From: Leptodactylus fallax
Taxonomy: Eukaryota; Chordata; Amphibia; Anura; Leptodactylidae
Direction of reading: 5' to 3'
NCBI GenBank assembly: GCA_947044405.1
Contig: CAMRHE010000321.1
Coordinates: 1,612,001 to 1,676,000, forward strand
DNA: 64,000 nucleotides
In this document: piece after piece, positions 34,475 through 46,849 of the stretch
Position numbering within the stretch: position 1 is the first letter of the stretch
How the letters are laid out: each line of letters begins with the position of its first letter
The notes under the pieces: generated by a model
What the model was told of the DNA's origin: nothing
What the model saw: only the letters and a program-made list of their open reading frames with translations
Databases searched by the model: none
Made by a program: the position numbers and the translations under genes

Positions 34475-37226
34475 GTAAGTTTAAGCTGAATACCAATAAG
34501 TAACAATCTTTTTATTATCCTCTTCCATGAAAGCAGCCATCATCATTATCGCAGCACTGAATGATTCTTTTTACTCATTAGATAATTATTTAGACCTGAT
34601 AATGAGAAGAGTTATCAGCAATGTGATTTATCTATGAAGCACAATGTCTTCTATCAATCTGTTTATCTAAGAGGCACAACTCTGCAGTTATACACCTCCC
34701 TCCCAATGGAAACTGTAAAAACCATATTTCAAACTTTCACATACTGCTGACATGGAGCATGTTAAATATAAGACTGGGTAAAAACTATTTATACCAGGGG
34801 CCTCAAACATTCGGCCCATGGGCTGCATGTGGCTCCCGAGGCTGCAATTTTCAGCCCAGAGTCTTCTCCTTGATTCTGCCAATCCAGCTGAAGTGTGGAG
34901 AAAAGATCCCTTGACTGAGCTCTAAGGCCGCAAACCTGCAGCCTACAATTTCAGGGCAGCTTCAGTGTATATTCTTACCTCTCTCTCTGCTTCCTGGCAC
35001 CTCCTGATCTCTTCCCCTGCTCTGAGCGCACTGCTGTGATGTATGTGTGCCAATACAATAAATTTGTATGGTATAGAATTTGTAAGGAATGCAGCCCTTC
35101 AACTTATAATAATATAATATATAATAATTTTAACAGAGATACAATACTAGTATGAACAACATATCTGAAAGCTAGTGAACACGATTTTTTTTGTCTTTTA
35201 TTTATTAGGTTTAGAGTTAGGAAATGTGTATTAGGAATAGAGAAAGGTTACATTCACATGAGTAAATGATTAATTTAATTTTTATAATGGATGTCACAAG
35301 GCAGCATTAAAGGGGTTTCCGAAATTTTTTTTTTTTTTTTACAGATAGACAAAAAAAATGTGGTAAAATAAATTTTTCTAATTGAGACCAAATAAATATT
35401 TCCTATCCTTTTGCAGATATGTGTGACCAACACAATCTCTGTTGCAATCACTTCCTTACTGGTCCTGATCATGTGCAGTTCATTGTTCACATGACTTCAG
35501 GTGTTAGCCACACCCACCATTAACATGATGTCATTACTAATGAAAGCAGCATTTGTCTAACCTTTATTGACTGCCAGAGCAGCCAGGAGGAGGTGGGGGC
35601 TGTTCCTGACCACCAGACAAGCCTACACCTGGTTCTCAGCAGTGATTAGAGGCAGCAGAAGCAGCATGGTAGACAAGCACATTTTTATTTTTATTTATTT
35701 TTAACAATTCTAGCCTCTCCCCAGTCTCCATCGGACAGGCACTCTTCTGTGAGTGGTCAGAGGGTTTTATGGACTCCTATGGGCTGGCAGCATGGTAGAT
35801 GCATAGGGAGAGTGAAGGAGATGAGCAATATGTGCAAAAGATGTGAATGCTTTATCATTAGCATCATGCAGGGAAAACTGCATGTTTTAAAAACCACATA
35901 CATTTTTTTAAAAAACACATTTGGTTTTCTGCAAAACTGCACCGTCTAAACACAGTCTTACTGGGAAGTGCTGTGTCATTGGACAAGATTGTGTGATATT
36001 GCTGTACAGACATTCTCAGTCAATATATATATACAGAAACACATGCATATTCTTCATATTCTTATACTATATTTACCCATACATTCGTATATATTTAGGT
36101 AATTACGGATACACATGTGCACATATATATGCTATATTTAGATATATGTATATATACAGTATGTAACTATATAATGTGTGTGTGTGTGTGTGTGTGTGTA
36201 TAAATATAAATATATATATATATTACTTATAAGTAAGTATACTAGGTGTAAAAGAAAATCTGCTAGGAGGTACAGTAGGCGGATGCTGGGAGGGGCTGTC
36301 TGGAAAAAGCTCTGACACTCCCACATCCAGGAACTAGAAACCAGGAAGTATTGTATGAGCCTGAAAATATGAGCAATGCTTAAAATGATACAAACACACA
36401 CAAAGGTGCTCAGTTATGTTCATTCATTCTTATGACAAGCATTTCCTGCTTTTAGTCACATTTTCTTAGTCCCGGAAGACCCCTTTAAATTCAATGTCAG
36501 TAAATGGGGCTATTGACCTGACCGTTATTTAGATGGCCGTTTTGCACCTCAGTTGTCTGAATGTAGCCTTAGAGTTTGAAAAGGCGAAAATGGCTTAGGG
36601 TTGGGAAATGCATAGTAATCTTAGGCTTAGGAAATGTGTATCAGGGTTATATTTAGGGTTTGGAAATGTGTATTAGGCTTCCGATCAGGAGATGTGTATT
36701 AGGTTTGAGGTAAGGAAATTTGTACAGATTACTCTATTAGGGTTATTTTAGGAAATGTTTACAAATTAATTCATTGGGGTTAGGAAGATTTTAAGGTTTA
36801 CCTTAATCATATGCCAAAATATAGACTCATCTCCATTTGCTTTTTAGTTGAATCTATCAGCCATTTCAGGTTGGGGATAGACTCAATAGTGTTTTTCAGT
36901 GGGATCACTGGCACAAAGGCTAGAATTAGGTTATCCCCATGACAGCTTCTTTTTCATGCAATGCACTCACATAACATGGCTGCATAATCTGCTAAATTAA
37001 AGGGATTTTGAACATGGCACCCATGTCTATGGTATCCTTATATGTTAATACCACACTAGGGGCATGGTCATCTAGTTGGGGCATCCAAGGTTTTGAACAA
37101 GTAAAATGTATAGGATATAGACAGAAAGATAAATGAAATTTGCTTGAAGGTGGAAAATAAAAAATGGTATACTGCAGAAAATGTCAAAAACATAATGTAT
37201 TATAAACTATTCTACTGCCTTTCTAG
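34475..37226 (+). other. LAMA4 intron 7 (2.8 kb)
   Basis: It contains a dispersed-repeat fragment with CTCAAACATTCGGCCC (about 34798-34870), poly-T (35328-35341), a TG microsatellite (about 36176-36199) followed by a TA tract, and a degenerate tandem array of GGAAATGTGTATTAGG-like units (36590-36740, with a similar unit near 35217-35236). No exon recognised. Confidence 0.6.
36176..36226. repeat. TG then TA microsatellite
   Basis: About 12 TG dinucleotides followed by AT-rich dinucleotides. Confidence 0.9.
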
Positions 37227-37378
37227 ATTGTGATAAATGTATCTGGGACCTGATTGATGACCTCCGCCTCAGCGACTTGCTTCTTAATAAAACTAGGTCA
37301 ACGATATTGAGCATATCCACTGGAGTTGCAGTTAACAGACTCCTTGGCAACATAAATTCCTCTGTCCTTCAGATCAAG
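37227..37378 (+). CDS. LAMA4: LAMA4 exon 8: start of coiled-coil domain II
   Basis: Encodes NCDKCIWDLIDDLRLSDLLL and ends NINSSVLQIK. The CDKC pair is the conserved cysteine cluster at the head of the long arm that links alpha, beta and gamma chains; mammalian LAMA4 has CDKC(I/V)WDLTDDLRLAAL. Sequons NKT and NSS. Phase 1 in, 0 out (AAG|GTATAG). Confidence 0.95.
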
Positions 37379-38240
37379 GTATAGGATTCTATTTTCTTTT
37401 TAAACAGAATTCTAGTACTATAACAGGGCAGATCTAAACTAAAATGTGTTTTTTACGGCTACTTGTGAATTGGTCTCCTCTACATGACTTATAATCTATT
37501 TGCCCCAGTGGACAGAGGCAACAAATAGCTTATCTCACTATATGGGGCCCCCACATATCTATATAAAATAACGATAGCCCAGATTACAAATGATCACTGT
37601 GACATCAAGCAATAGAACACCCAGTGATCAGTTTTATGTTGGGGGACCCTTCTAACTAAAACATAAGGTCCAAAGTGACACCACAAGGATGCCCAAGAAA
37701 GGTAACGCAAGTCTAAGTTTTTATTATTTTACTATGGTTCATGCCAAACAAGTTCTTTCTGAAACAAACTAGAGGGCTGAACCTCATGAATATTCATCAT
37801 AATGAATCTTGTGAGGTTCACCCAACTCTAGTTATAAACCTAATAACAATACTTAGTAGATGTGATTCTACAGTTTCCAAATATGTCTCTGTTTCAGCTT
37901 TGGAACTCAATATGTATGTTAATTGCCATTTTATTCATATGTAAATAAGGAGAAAAGTGTTTTAGGGGCTTGTCTTAGTTTGACCGGGCTTCAGTCTCAG
38001 CTCTAGGTTCCTAGGCAAAGCATTTTTCCTCTCATTTGTATGAGGCAATTACATGAAAATGGGGCTACACAGCTAAATAACAGAGACATATTTGGAAACT
38101 GCAGAATCACCTCTGCAAGGTATTGTCATTATGTTTCGGACAAATTTACTGCTGACAGACTTCCTTTAAGCATAGTGTGATATCACAATGCTCTTATACT
38201 AATATTATTTACGATTACTCTGTTGTTTTATTATTTGAAG

Positions 38241-38351
38241 GAGAAACTGGTAGAGAAGAAAAATCAATCTTTGTATGAAAATCTTCAGATTGATAATGTT
38301 GAAACTGAAGGAGATATTATCCAGGGAGAAGTCAATAGTCTTGCAGAGAAG
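38241..38351 (+). CDS. LAMA4: LAMA4 exon 9: coiled-coil domain
   Basis: Encodes 37 charged, helix-favouring residues from EKLVEKKNQSLYENL to EVNSLAEK, no cysteines. Matches mammalian LAMA4 in position and length (LSERENQY...DVEELVEKE). Acceptor TTATTTGAAG, donor AAG|GTTAGT; phase 0 both sides. Intron 8 (37379-38240) before it holds nothing recognised. Confidence 0.88.
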
Positions 38352-39904
38352 GTTAGTATTTAGCATTGGGAAGATAACATCTGCTTATTGTTTGTGTGTT
38401 TGCTGTGCATGCAATTTTAGTATTGTGAGAACATTTGTTATAATGTTATGCTTGTGCTGAGCACATTGAGAAGGGGCATTTTATGTCATTGACACTTCTT
38501 ATAGTATGTTTTCTTCACCTTAGGTAAAAGTGATGATTTTTCTATGCCACACATAAGTGGAAAGTGCTCAATAAATACAAATTTTACTCTGCGGCCAATA
38601 TTAAGGCCTTCACAATTTTAAAGGGATATTGTGTGAAAACCATTTATCAATGATCCAAAGGATAGGATATGACTATATAAGTATTGGGGTCCCCACCACT
38701 TAAACCCCTATTGATCACAAGAAAAAGGGTCCCAAACCCCTGTCCAAAAGGAGATTGAATTGAGCATTGGTCACGCATGCTACACTAAATTCAATCTCTT
38801 TCTCTGCCAGTTTTATAGACTTTGAATGAAGGGGCAGTGTGCATACATGACCATCCTTCCATTTCAAACACCATCAGATCAGGGCTCAGAAATTAGGCTG
38901 AGAATTAGCACTTGTAACCTACATAAGGATGTTAAGACAAAGTATCAACATCTAGTTCAGTATGGTCTTCAGTACATGTTTACTGCCAGTTATTTCTTTA
39001 TTTTCAATAGAAAATCATTTGTTGCATACTTATATTGCTGAATTGGTTTTATTCATTGGCTGTAACGCCATACAGATGTACCCTTTCTTTCATTTCCCCT
39101 TGGTTGTAGATGTTCAGATATATTATCACTTTGCAATGTGATATCACAAAATGATGTATTATCACAGAGTTATATGCTGTTTATCCTAAATGTGCCTAGA
39201 TGAGACCACCCCCATGGTTGTGTTGGGAATTGCCACCTTTCAAGGTATTTGCTTACATGGCATGATATTGTATTGAAGTGGTTTAATGATCTGTGGCGGA
39301 CCTGGGTGTTGAACCCTGACAGATCAAAAATGTATTACCTATCTTAAAGAGGTTGTCCAGCCTAATTTTTTTATTTTTGTTTAGGCTGGGGGAGGTAAAA
39401 AAAAAAAAACAAACAAAAAAAAATATACCTGTTCCCGGCGTCAGTATTACAAAGTGGATAGTCATAAATGCTACCAAAAAATAAAAATATTGAAAGTTTA
39501 GGTCCCCCTTAAGGGTGAATATGTCTGTATGTACAAAGATCAATCTAGTCTGGGTACAACAAAGCCCATCTAAAAGTGCAGTTTTCCAGACATTGTTTCA
39601 TGATGGAAAGGAATAACTTTGCTGCTTTGTTTGCATATATCTGACCAGAATGGTAAATTTCCAGCACATTCATTATTTTTTATGCAATATAGCCGTGTGA
39701 ATATTATGTGATAAATGACTTATTTCTGCTTTTATCGGATTGAATTCATATAAACATGTTTAAAATGCTTTACTTGGTATCATGTATGTGCAGTATGCTC
39801 CCAGCTGTGCATAGAATGTGCTGCACTGACAACAGAATGTCAAGCAGTTTCCATCCATACAGAATATAATACTGTGAACTTTTATTGACATTGGCTATGT
39901 GTAG
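38352..39904 (+). other. LAMA4 intron 9 (1.6 kb)
   Basis: AT-rich with a poly-A run near 39396-39423 and a short MITE-end motif GAGGTTGTCCAGCC near 39349. Nothing else recognised. Confidence 0.55.
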
Positions 39905-40016
39905 GGAAATCTTGCAGAGATAAAAGGCCTGCAGATACACAAGGAAACCATGGAAACGCTGGGCCGTGCAAAGATGACTGCAGAACAAATTAGTGATATT
40001 GAAGATGGCATCCAAG
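39905..40016 (+). CDS. LAMA4: LAMA4 exon 10: coiled-coil domain
   Basis: Encodes GNLAEIKGLQIHKETMETLG then RAKMTAEQISDIEDGIQ, a heptad-like helix; mammalian LAMA4 has KGQLVQKESMDTINHASQLV here. Acceptor TATGTGTAG; donor CAAG|GTAAAC, phase 1. Followed by the 14.8-kb intron 10. Confidence 0.88.
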
Positions 40017-40775
40017 GTAAACAACACAGAATTTTTGGTTCAGTTACAGTTTTTCCCATTACATGTTTTATTATATCCCCAATTGGAGATGCTCTTTTTC
40101 AGAAAATGATACTTGTAACATTTAGCAAATCTCTACCAAGCACAGACCCTACATTAAGGGTAGGCAACCTTGGAGATATTTCTTCTGAATAATATTAAAT
40201 GTTAGAAAAATGTAGCACAATAAAAATAAAAGTATTTTCATGAAACTGACTCTGTAAGGCAGTGTTCACATGTGTACCATCAAAAATCAATCCTGCACGC
40301 AGGACTTTTTCATATGGCAAAATGAGGGACATCATAACGGATACTCGAAAAAAAACTCATTATTTGTCCCAGTCAGGATTTCCCTTCTTTTGTTTCTTTA
40401 ACAGAATAGGAAAGCAAAAATCTTGAAAGATCTGAACATAGCCTTAGGAGACTACAAGCTATACTAATGAAATGTACTGTACATATTAACAGTACCCTAT
40501 TGTTTTTGTTATTACTTTACCTGCTTTTATGTTACCATCTGAGTACTCCCAGTAATAGTACTAACTGAAGTCTCTCCATGAACAGCTCCAAAAATTATGC
40601 CAAAATATTATAATTGCATTTGTAAATCTTCTTCTCTGAGTTTACACATTTCACATCTTTGTTTTTATATGACTTTTATATGACTTTTTATTCTTAAGTT
40701 TAATCAAAGTTTATTAAAGATTTTTTAAGTACAGTGGAAAAAAAAACAAAAATAGAGCAAGCAAACAAATGACGC

Positions 40776-41205
40776 TGTCGGGGGTTAAGTTCCCCCGGGA
40801 TGGATGTCACCGTAATCCTAATTAAATAAAGAATAATATCGAGCTCGAGGAAAACAAACTACAGACACACCCAAGTGTCTAGTAAGAATGATTTCGTTTA
40901 TTGTATAGTTCATACAAGTTTTAAAGGCAAGTTGGTTACACAACAGTCATGTGACCAATGTACATATTTGGTCTTTCCGGTTCCGCTGCTAAACAGATTT
41001 GTTCAGTTTCTCATAACAACATCTCTCCTTGAATTTTGTGGATGTTTCACCTTATCTTTTCCTGAGAACAACAGTACTGTTGAATGCCGTCCCAGTGTCT
41101 GCTTCCTATCTTATCTTCTAAACTGTGCAGGCTATCTGCAGACTATTTCATTCTCTGTGTATAGAGTGTATAGAATATAATACAAATTATATTTTAACCC
41201 TCACA
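40776..41205 (-). repeat. ERV 3' LTR
   Basis: 430 bp. In provirus orientation it starts TGTGAGGG and ends CCCGACA, the canonical TG...CA. It contains an AATAAA-type signal on the plus strand only. Relative to the 5' LTR it keeps about 39 bp (around 40960-41000, GTACATATTTGG...), and about four base differences are visible. Confidence 0.92.
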
Positions 41206-41222
41206 ATTCCCCCATTTTAGGA
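41206..41222 (-). promoter_or_regulatory. ERV polypurine tract
   Basis: Immediately upstream of the 3' LTR on the minus strand lies AAAATGGGGGAAT, a classical purine-rich primer for plus-strand synthesis. Confidence 0.85.
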
Positions 41223-41411
41223 CTTTATTTTTAATCAAGTTCAATGAATACCTTCACACTGTTTGTGTGCCATCTTTGATGGATTCTCCATTGAAGAGGT
41301 TAAAAATAACATCCTATCTTACATATTGGTTAACTGTATTCCATTTCCTTCTCAGCGCTTCAACTTTCTTGCAATGTGAAGCGTGTATCCAGGTAGATTT
41401 TCCCTCCAACT

Positions 41412-43676
41412 TTACTGAGGTGGCAGTTTGTCAGCAATATCTGGAAGGGGGCCATCATATCTGGGTTCAAGAGATTTCCTGGAGTGTCTTTTTATAACTA
41501 CGCAATCTTCAGGCTGCAGATTATGGGTACCTGTAAGATCGGAAGGGTCTGGAATAGAAGAAAACACTTGATCGTGTGTTACTTTTAATTTCTGACACAG
41601 ATTTTGTACATAGCTAGCAATACTGTCATAGTTAAGCTGTAAAGTTTGAGGGAAGTACAATCCTGTTTTGGGTGCACTTCCAAACAATATTTCAAATGGT
41701 GACAACCCTGTCCTCCTGTTAGGAGTAGTTCTTACTGAATATAAGGCTAGAGACAGGCATTCAGGCCAGGGCTTTCCTGTATCTGCCATGGCTTTCTGAG
41801 TCTTCAACTTGAGTGTACCATTCAACCTTTCCACTTTGCCTGAACTCTGAGGATGGTAGGGTGTGTGAAAAGCTTGCTCAATCCCTAGTGCAGACATTAT
41901 TTCTTTCATTATCTCACTTGTGAAATGTGTACCTCTGTCAGACTCAATCACCTCGGGCACTCCAAACCTACACACAAGTTCAGACATCAATTTCTTGGCA
42001 GTTGCTTGTGCGGTTGCTTTGCTCACAGGGTAGGCCTCAGGCCAACCTGAAAACAAATCTACACAGACCAATACATATTCGTATGTTCCAGACTTAGGCA
42101 ACTGTATGTAATCTATCTGTATCCTCTGAAATGGGTACAGGGATTTTGGTGTACACTTGGTGGGTGTTTTAATTACCTGTCCTGGATTGTGTAGAGCACA
42201 TATGTGACATGCTTTTACGTGATTGCTAGCAGCTCTTCCAAAACCTGGGGCAAACCATAATTTACCCACTAATGACTCCATGGCATTTCGAGAGGCATGC
42301 ACCTTACCGTGGGCCAAGCCAGCCATCTGGGGGTAGACTGCTACGGGCAGACATAATCGATCCCCCATTTTCCACATACCATCACCTTCTGTAGCACCTG
42401 CTTTCTTCCATCTCTCAGTTTCCACACTGGTGACCTTTGAGTACAGCCCTTTTGGGTCTGCTAGGTCAATGTCCATTTTGCTCACCTGGTTGGGACCCCT
42501 TCTGGCCAGTAGTGCTGCAGCCTTGGCTGCTATGTCAGCTCTCTCATTTCCACGGCTTTCAGGGTCCCTTCCTTTTGTGTGAGCTCCAACTTTCACAATT
42601 GCCAACTGCTTTGGGAGCAGTATGGCCTCCATCAGTCGACTTACCACATCTCCATCTTTAATTGGCTTGCCGTGGGCCGTTAGGAAGTTCCTTGACCTCC
42701 ATATTGGACCATAATCATGTGCAATGCCAAAAGCATACCTGGAGTCAGTGTATATGTTGGCTGTTCTACCTTTGGCTACCTTACAAGCCTCCATAAGGGC
42801 TTTAAGCTCAGCTTCTTGGGCTGACATGTGTGGTGGAAGAGCTTCTTGGACTATAATGTCATGTTCAGTGACTACAGCATACCCTGTAACAAATTTGCCT
42901 TCATCTGTCAGATACCTTGAGCCGTCCACAAACATCTCATAATCAGGATTTTGTAATGGCACATCCGTGACATGGTCAAATCCCACTGTTTCCTGTGACA
43001 TAAGAGCCACACAATCATGCTCATGCTGGCTGTCAAACAGTTCTTCTTCAGAGAGAGAGTTCAAAAATAACTCATCTTCCACTCCCCCTTTCGAATCATG
43101 CACTCCTACAGGAAGAAGAGTTGCAGGATTCAACATTAAACAGCGTTGAAAAGAGATGTTTGAGGAGGACTGCAGAGCAAATTCCATTTTGCACTGCCGT
43201 GCCAAAGAAAGGTGACGTCTGTCTACTTGTGTGAGGATAGCATGGATGTCATGAGGTGTATACACAACCAATGAATGATCTAGGACAATGTCTGAGCTCT
43301 TGTCAAGCAACGCTTGTACCGAGAGGACAACCCGCACACAGGAGGGGGTTACAGCATCTAACCGTGAGCTGTAATAGGCCACTGGGCGTTTCTTATCCCC
43401 GTGTTGTTGTGTGAGAACTGCAGTTGCGTGTCCCATCATCTCAGTCTCGTAGAGCTGAAAAGGTTTCTGATAGTCAGGTAGGCCTAGGGCCGGAGCACTG
43501 ACTATCTGCAACTTCAGCTGGTAAAACGCATCCAAGGCCTCAGATGTGAGGCTGAATGGTTTTGAGGAGAGGCAATCATACAGAGGTTGCATGGTCAGAG
43601 ATGCAGATCTGATCCATGGCCTACAGTAGGATACCAATCCCAAAAAGGTACGTAGCTGAGCATGAGAGGTTGGCAC
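41412..43676 (-). pseudogene. pol: ERV pol, RT connection-RNase H-integrase segment
   Basis: A 754-codon open stretch, the largest in the window. In order it has the end of RT (LRTFLGLVSYCRPWI), RNase H with MFVDGSRY, the SAQEAELKAL Glu and YTDSRYAFG (roughly residues 240-400), then integrase. The integrase has an HHCC zinc motif (HGKVHASRN...CHIC), then the DDE core: Asp in QIDYIQLP, Asp in ESDRGTHFTS and Glu in SGKVERLNG. All expected catalytic residues of these two domains are visible. It is separated from the upstream RT segment by one in-frame TAG (about 43677-43679), so it does not form an intact Pol. Confidence 0.93.
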
Positions 43677-44063
43677 CTACATGTCTCTCACCACCTTGGT
43701 CCTCTCATCTGACAGGTGCTTGGTACCCTGGCCAAGACAGTGTCCCAAAAACAACACTTTTTGTTTGCAAAATTGCAACTTATCCTTGCTGGCCTTGCAG
43801 CCTTTCTGGCAGAGGAAACACAACAGGCTGATGGTCGCTGCTTCACAGGTTGGTTTGTCTGGAGCACAAAGAAGAAGGTCATCAACATATTGTAACAAAA
43901 TGACATCATCATGTGGAAAATACCAAGTACTCATGATAAGTGTGAGACACCTTGTGAATTGGTTAGGACTGTTTCGCGCCCCTTGTGGTAGTACTGTCCA
44001 AGTGTACTGTTTACCCCTAAATGTAAATGCAAACAAATACTGGCAATCGGGGTGTAAAGGCAC
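43677..44063 (-). pseudogene. pol: ERV pol, RT core segment with YVDD
   Basis: It contains LPQGARNSPNQFTRCL and LLQYVDDLLLCAP, the reverse transcriptase palm with its two catalytic Asp residues. It is in the same frame as the 754-codon segment and ends at a TAG. At its start the first RT Asp region lies beside a T homopolymer (near 44070-44085) where the frame differs from the upstream segment. Confidence 0.92.
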
Positions 44064-44092
44064 AGAAAAAAAAAAAAATGCATTGCAAAGAT

Positions 44093-44755
44093 CTATACAT
44101 CTGTGGGGACAGCTGACAGCAGGGTGTGTGGGTTAGGTACCACTGGGGTTTCAAGTAGTGTCACTTTATTCAATTCCCTAAGATCATGAACCATACGGTA
44201 TGTGTCTGGTTCTCCCTTCTTGCCCTTTTTCTTCACTGGGAAAAGAGGAGTGTTTGCTACAGAAGTACATTCCTCTGCTTTCACTAATTCCACTATTGTT
44301 ACTGCTATGGCATCTTCTTGGGTATGAGTCAGAGGATATTGTTTAATCCTTGGTGGCTGAGCTCCAGGTTTCAGGGTTACCATAACAGGGGGTACATCCA
44401 ATTTACCTAAGTCTGTTTTCCCAGTTGCCCATAATGCTGTTGGCACTTGGGATAACAGTACATTTTCTTCTTCAGTGAGGACAAAAATACAATTTGGTGT
44501 ACTTAACTCGGCAGATAACAAACACAAAATCTCATGGTTAGCATGCGTGACTTTTACATATGCTTCCCCTGATGGATGCAGCATGATGTTACAACCCAAT
44601 ACTCCCATCACATCTGTACCAAGAATGTTATCTGATGTGTCAGAGACTAGATACCTAGTGAGTATTCTGCTACCCTGAAATGAGGTTTCTACAGGATCAG
44701 TTTGATCTAAAGCATCCACCGTTTTAGTGAGAAGTCTTCCATAATAAGCTTCCAC
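44093..44755 (-). pseudogene. pol: ERV protease end and RT N-terminal segment
   Basis: The first part has SDNILGTDVMGVLGC, resembling the C-terminal flap of a retroviral protease. The second part has the RT fingers with YPLTHTQED, VKKKGKKGEPDTYRMVHDLR and ELNKVT. The protease active-site region (D-S/T-G) is not present, since a stop lies a few codons upstream, so the protease is truncated. The next RT segment is in another frame. Confidence 0.88.
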
Positions 44756-44809
44756 TGATTCACTTTTCTCTCTTTTAGCAGATACCTTACTTCAGATGAT
44801 AACAGGCAA

Positions 44810-45548
44810 GACAATAAATTTACATGACATAGTACAAGACATAATTTCATATGCTTGAGTATTTTCTTGAATATTTTACACATGTATATTACACAATATT
44901 ATACACATATATATTGTCATTGTACCTTACTTTTCCATTTAACCTTAGGCTAACACTTTTATCAGAATATTTTCCCTTTGGGCATAAATAGTCATCATAC
45001 ACAGGCTGCGGACCCCGGAGGCCCAAAGTCAAGTTTCACTTTGTAATAATTGACATGTAACATTATTGGGTAACACAGTATCATGTTTAGCTTGTGATTT
45101 TCTGCGTGCGCATCACATCAGATACAACGTCCTTGGAGTTACTTGGCAGTCAATTAATGTTTTGGTTATTCCCTGCAGAACATCTGCAGAGCGCTACAAC
45201 AGAATACAGGAATACAATTCAAGCAGATAGCAGTTAATACTGACACCAAAATTACATATTACTATTTTTGTACAATTTTCAAATATTTCCCAAACCCCAC
45301 CTTTTGTCATTACCACAGGTGTTCAAAACCCCTGAGTTGTACTTCAGGTTACCTTAAGGGCAAACTGCCAGACTTTAGAATTTTCTTCACTGGATTCCAA
45401 CCAAAAGTTGAACCCCTGTGGAACATCACAATATCCTAGTTTCTTCTTTTTAGGGGACATTTCCTGAAAGCGGATTTAATTTTACAAAAAGCATAAAAGT
45501 TGAATCCTGGCATTGATATAAACCGAATGAATATTACAAATACAGGTT

Positions 45549-45591
<43 letters not shown>

Positions 45592-45913
45592 CATAATCCA
45601 ATAAACATCATACCGATGGTGGACAGTTTTTCTCTTTGCACTATATCAGATTCTCTGAGTATTTTGTTAAAGTAAGTAATATTTCATACAGAACTGGGAG
45701 ATAAGATGGGTTATATTAAACAATAATACTGAGAAGGGTGATGTGTCCCTTCAAGCCTGATTCTCGGAGTGAGGTGGGGGTGATTCATTATTTCCTGAAC
45801 TATCATCCCCTTATCCTATTCTATTGCTTCCTTCTATCAGGGCATATATACCTCTTTGCAACTTATTATCTTGAATCAATCCCGCATGATCTAATCTCCA
45901 CTGATCCCAAAAT
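44810..45913 (-). other. ERV internal region between gag remnant and pol, mostly non-coding
   Basis: AT-rich, with a TA microsatellite at 45549-45588. A 38-codon minus-strand ORF (45460-45344) ends in a splice-donor-like AAG|GTAACC. Retroviral capsid and nucleocapsid motifs were not recognised, so most of gag and the protease start appear deleted or replaced. Confidence 0.55.
45549..45588. repeat. TA microsatellite inside the ERV
   Basis: About 20 TA dinucleotides in a row. Confidence 0.9.
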
Positions 45914-46051
45914 TTACTGTCTACCAACCCAGTTTTGCGTATTCCTGCTCTTTTTTAGGATTGTCTTTACCTGTGCGGCTACTTCTTTCCCTTCCCCTAT
46001 TTCTATTAGTTCACATGGGGTGTACCATATCTTAGAGGGTCCCATCCCCAT
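45914..46051 (-). pseudogene. gag: Probable ERV gag start (matrix) remnant
   Basis: A minus-strand ATG about 0.8 kb downstream of the 5' LTR is followed by 45 codons. The peptide starts Met-Gly, as in myristoylated retroviral matrix proteins, and has an acidic then basic composition. It stops at TAA (45914-45916); a continuation with similar composition is visible in another frame (to about 45810), so a frameshift seems to have occurred. Position supports gag; homology was not tested. Confidence 0.5.
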
Positions 46052-46826
46052 CTTGGCTGGTAGCTAATCAGCCGATGAGTCTCTCACTCCTCTAGGGCAA
46101 CCTTGAGACAATAGAGGGTCACTTATGACTACTTAGTGAGAACTCCCAGACAGACTCTTCTGTCTTCTATGAACTACTTGTGCAAGTTCAGGAGTAGTGC
46201 TCAGGGCAATGCCTAATGGCTTCCACAGGCTCAACTTTCTGCCTGTGTCCCCTTACCAAAACACACCTAAATCACTGCACGCACTTCTTCGCGCGGATTC
46301 TACTAAGTCCTTCGTGCTACTACTCAGGTCCCATTCGACCTTGACCGTCCAGGCACGGCTGGAGGCTAGTATTCCAAAACAAGGACTGTTCAATCACTCA
46401 GTGCTTCTCAGTTCCGAACCTTGTCCGCAACTCTAGACTCTAGGGGTTAAGAATAGAGAACTTTTCCCCATTCTTTGCAGCCTTATATATCTTATAACAC
46501 AGGTAACATGCAAACATCAGTAAACAGTAAACAGGTAAGACAAAAAGCAAAGAAAACAATTTCCATATCATTTACAGGTGACATGTCCCTTTTAGGTTCT
46601 TCCGTACTATTTAATTGGCATCGAGATGTCATATAAACATGCAGCAGCTTACCTCACTCATCGATACAGAGAATAGACACACAGGAACCTCAGATATACT
46701 AATTGGCAAGATAAGGTCTTACCTCACAGTACTGTTTTTATCTATCTGAGGTCCTCTGGTCCCGTCCTCAAGTCGATCGGTGAGTGGGTCGGCACTCTAT
46801 CGGCTGCACATCAGACGATCTCGTCG

Positions 46827-46849
46827 CCCCACGATGGTTCGCCAATTTC
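46827..46849 (-). promoter_or_regulatory. ERV candidate primer-binding site
   Basis: Downstream of the 5' LTR on the minus strand, after GAAAT, comes TGGCGAACCATCGTGGGGC. It begins with TGG, complementary to tRNA CCA. The distal CGTGGGGC equals that part of the Lys-1,2-type site as I remember it, but the middle differs, so the tRNA is uncertain. Confidence 0.5.

Noticed and set aside
36590..36740. Interstitial telomeric repeat
   Set aside because: TTAGG words occur, but the unit is longer and irregular and not TTAGGG in tandem.
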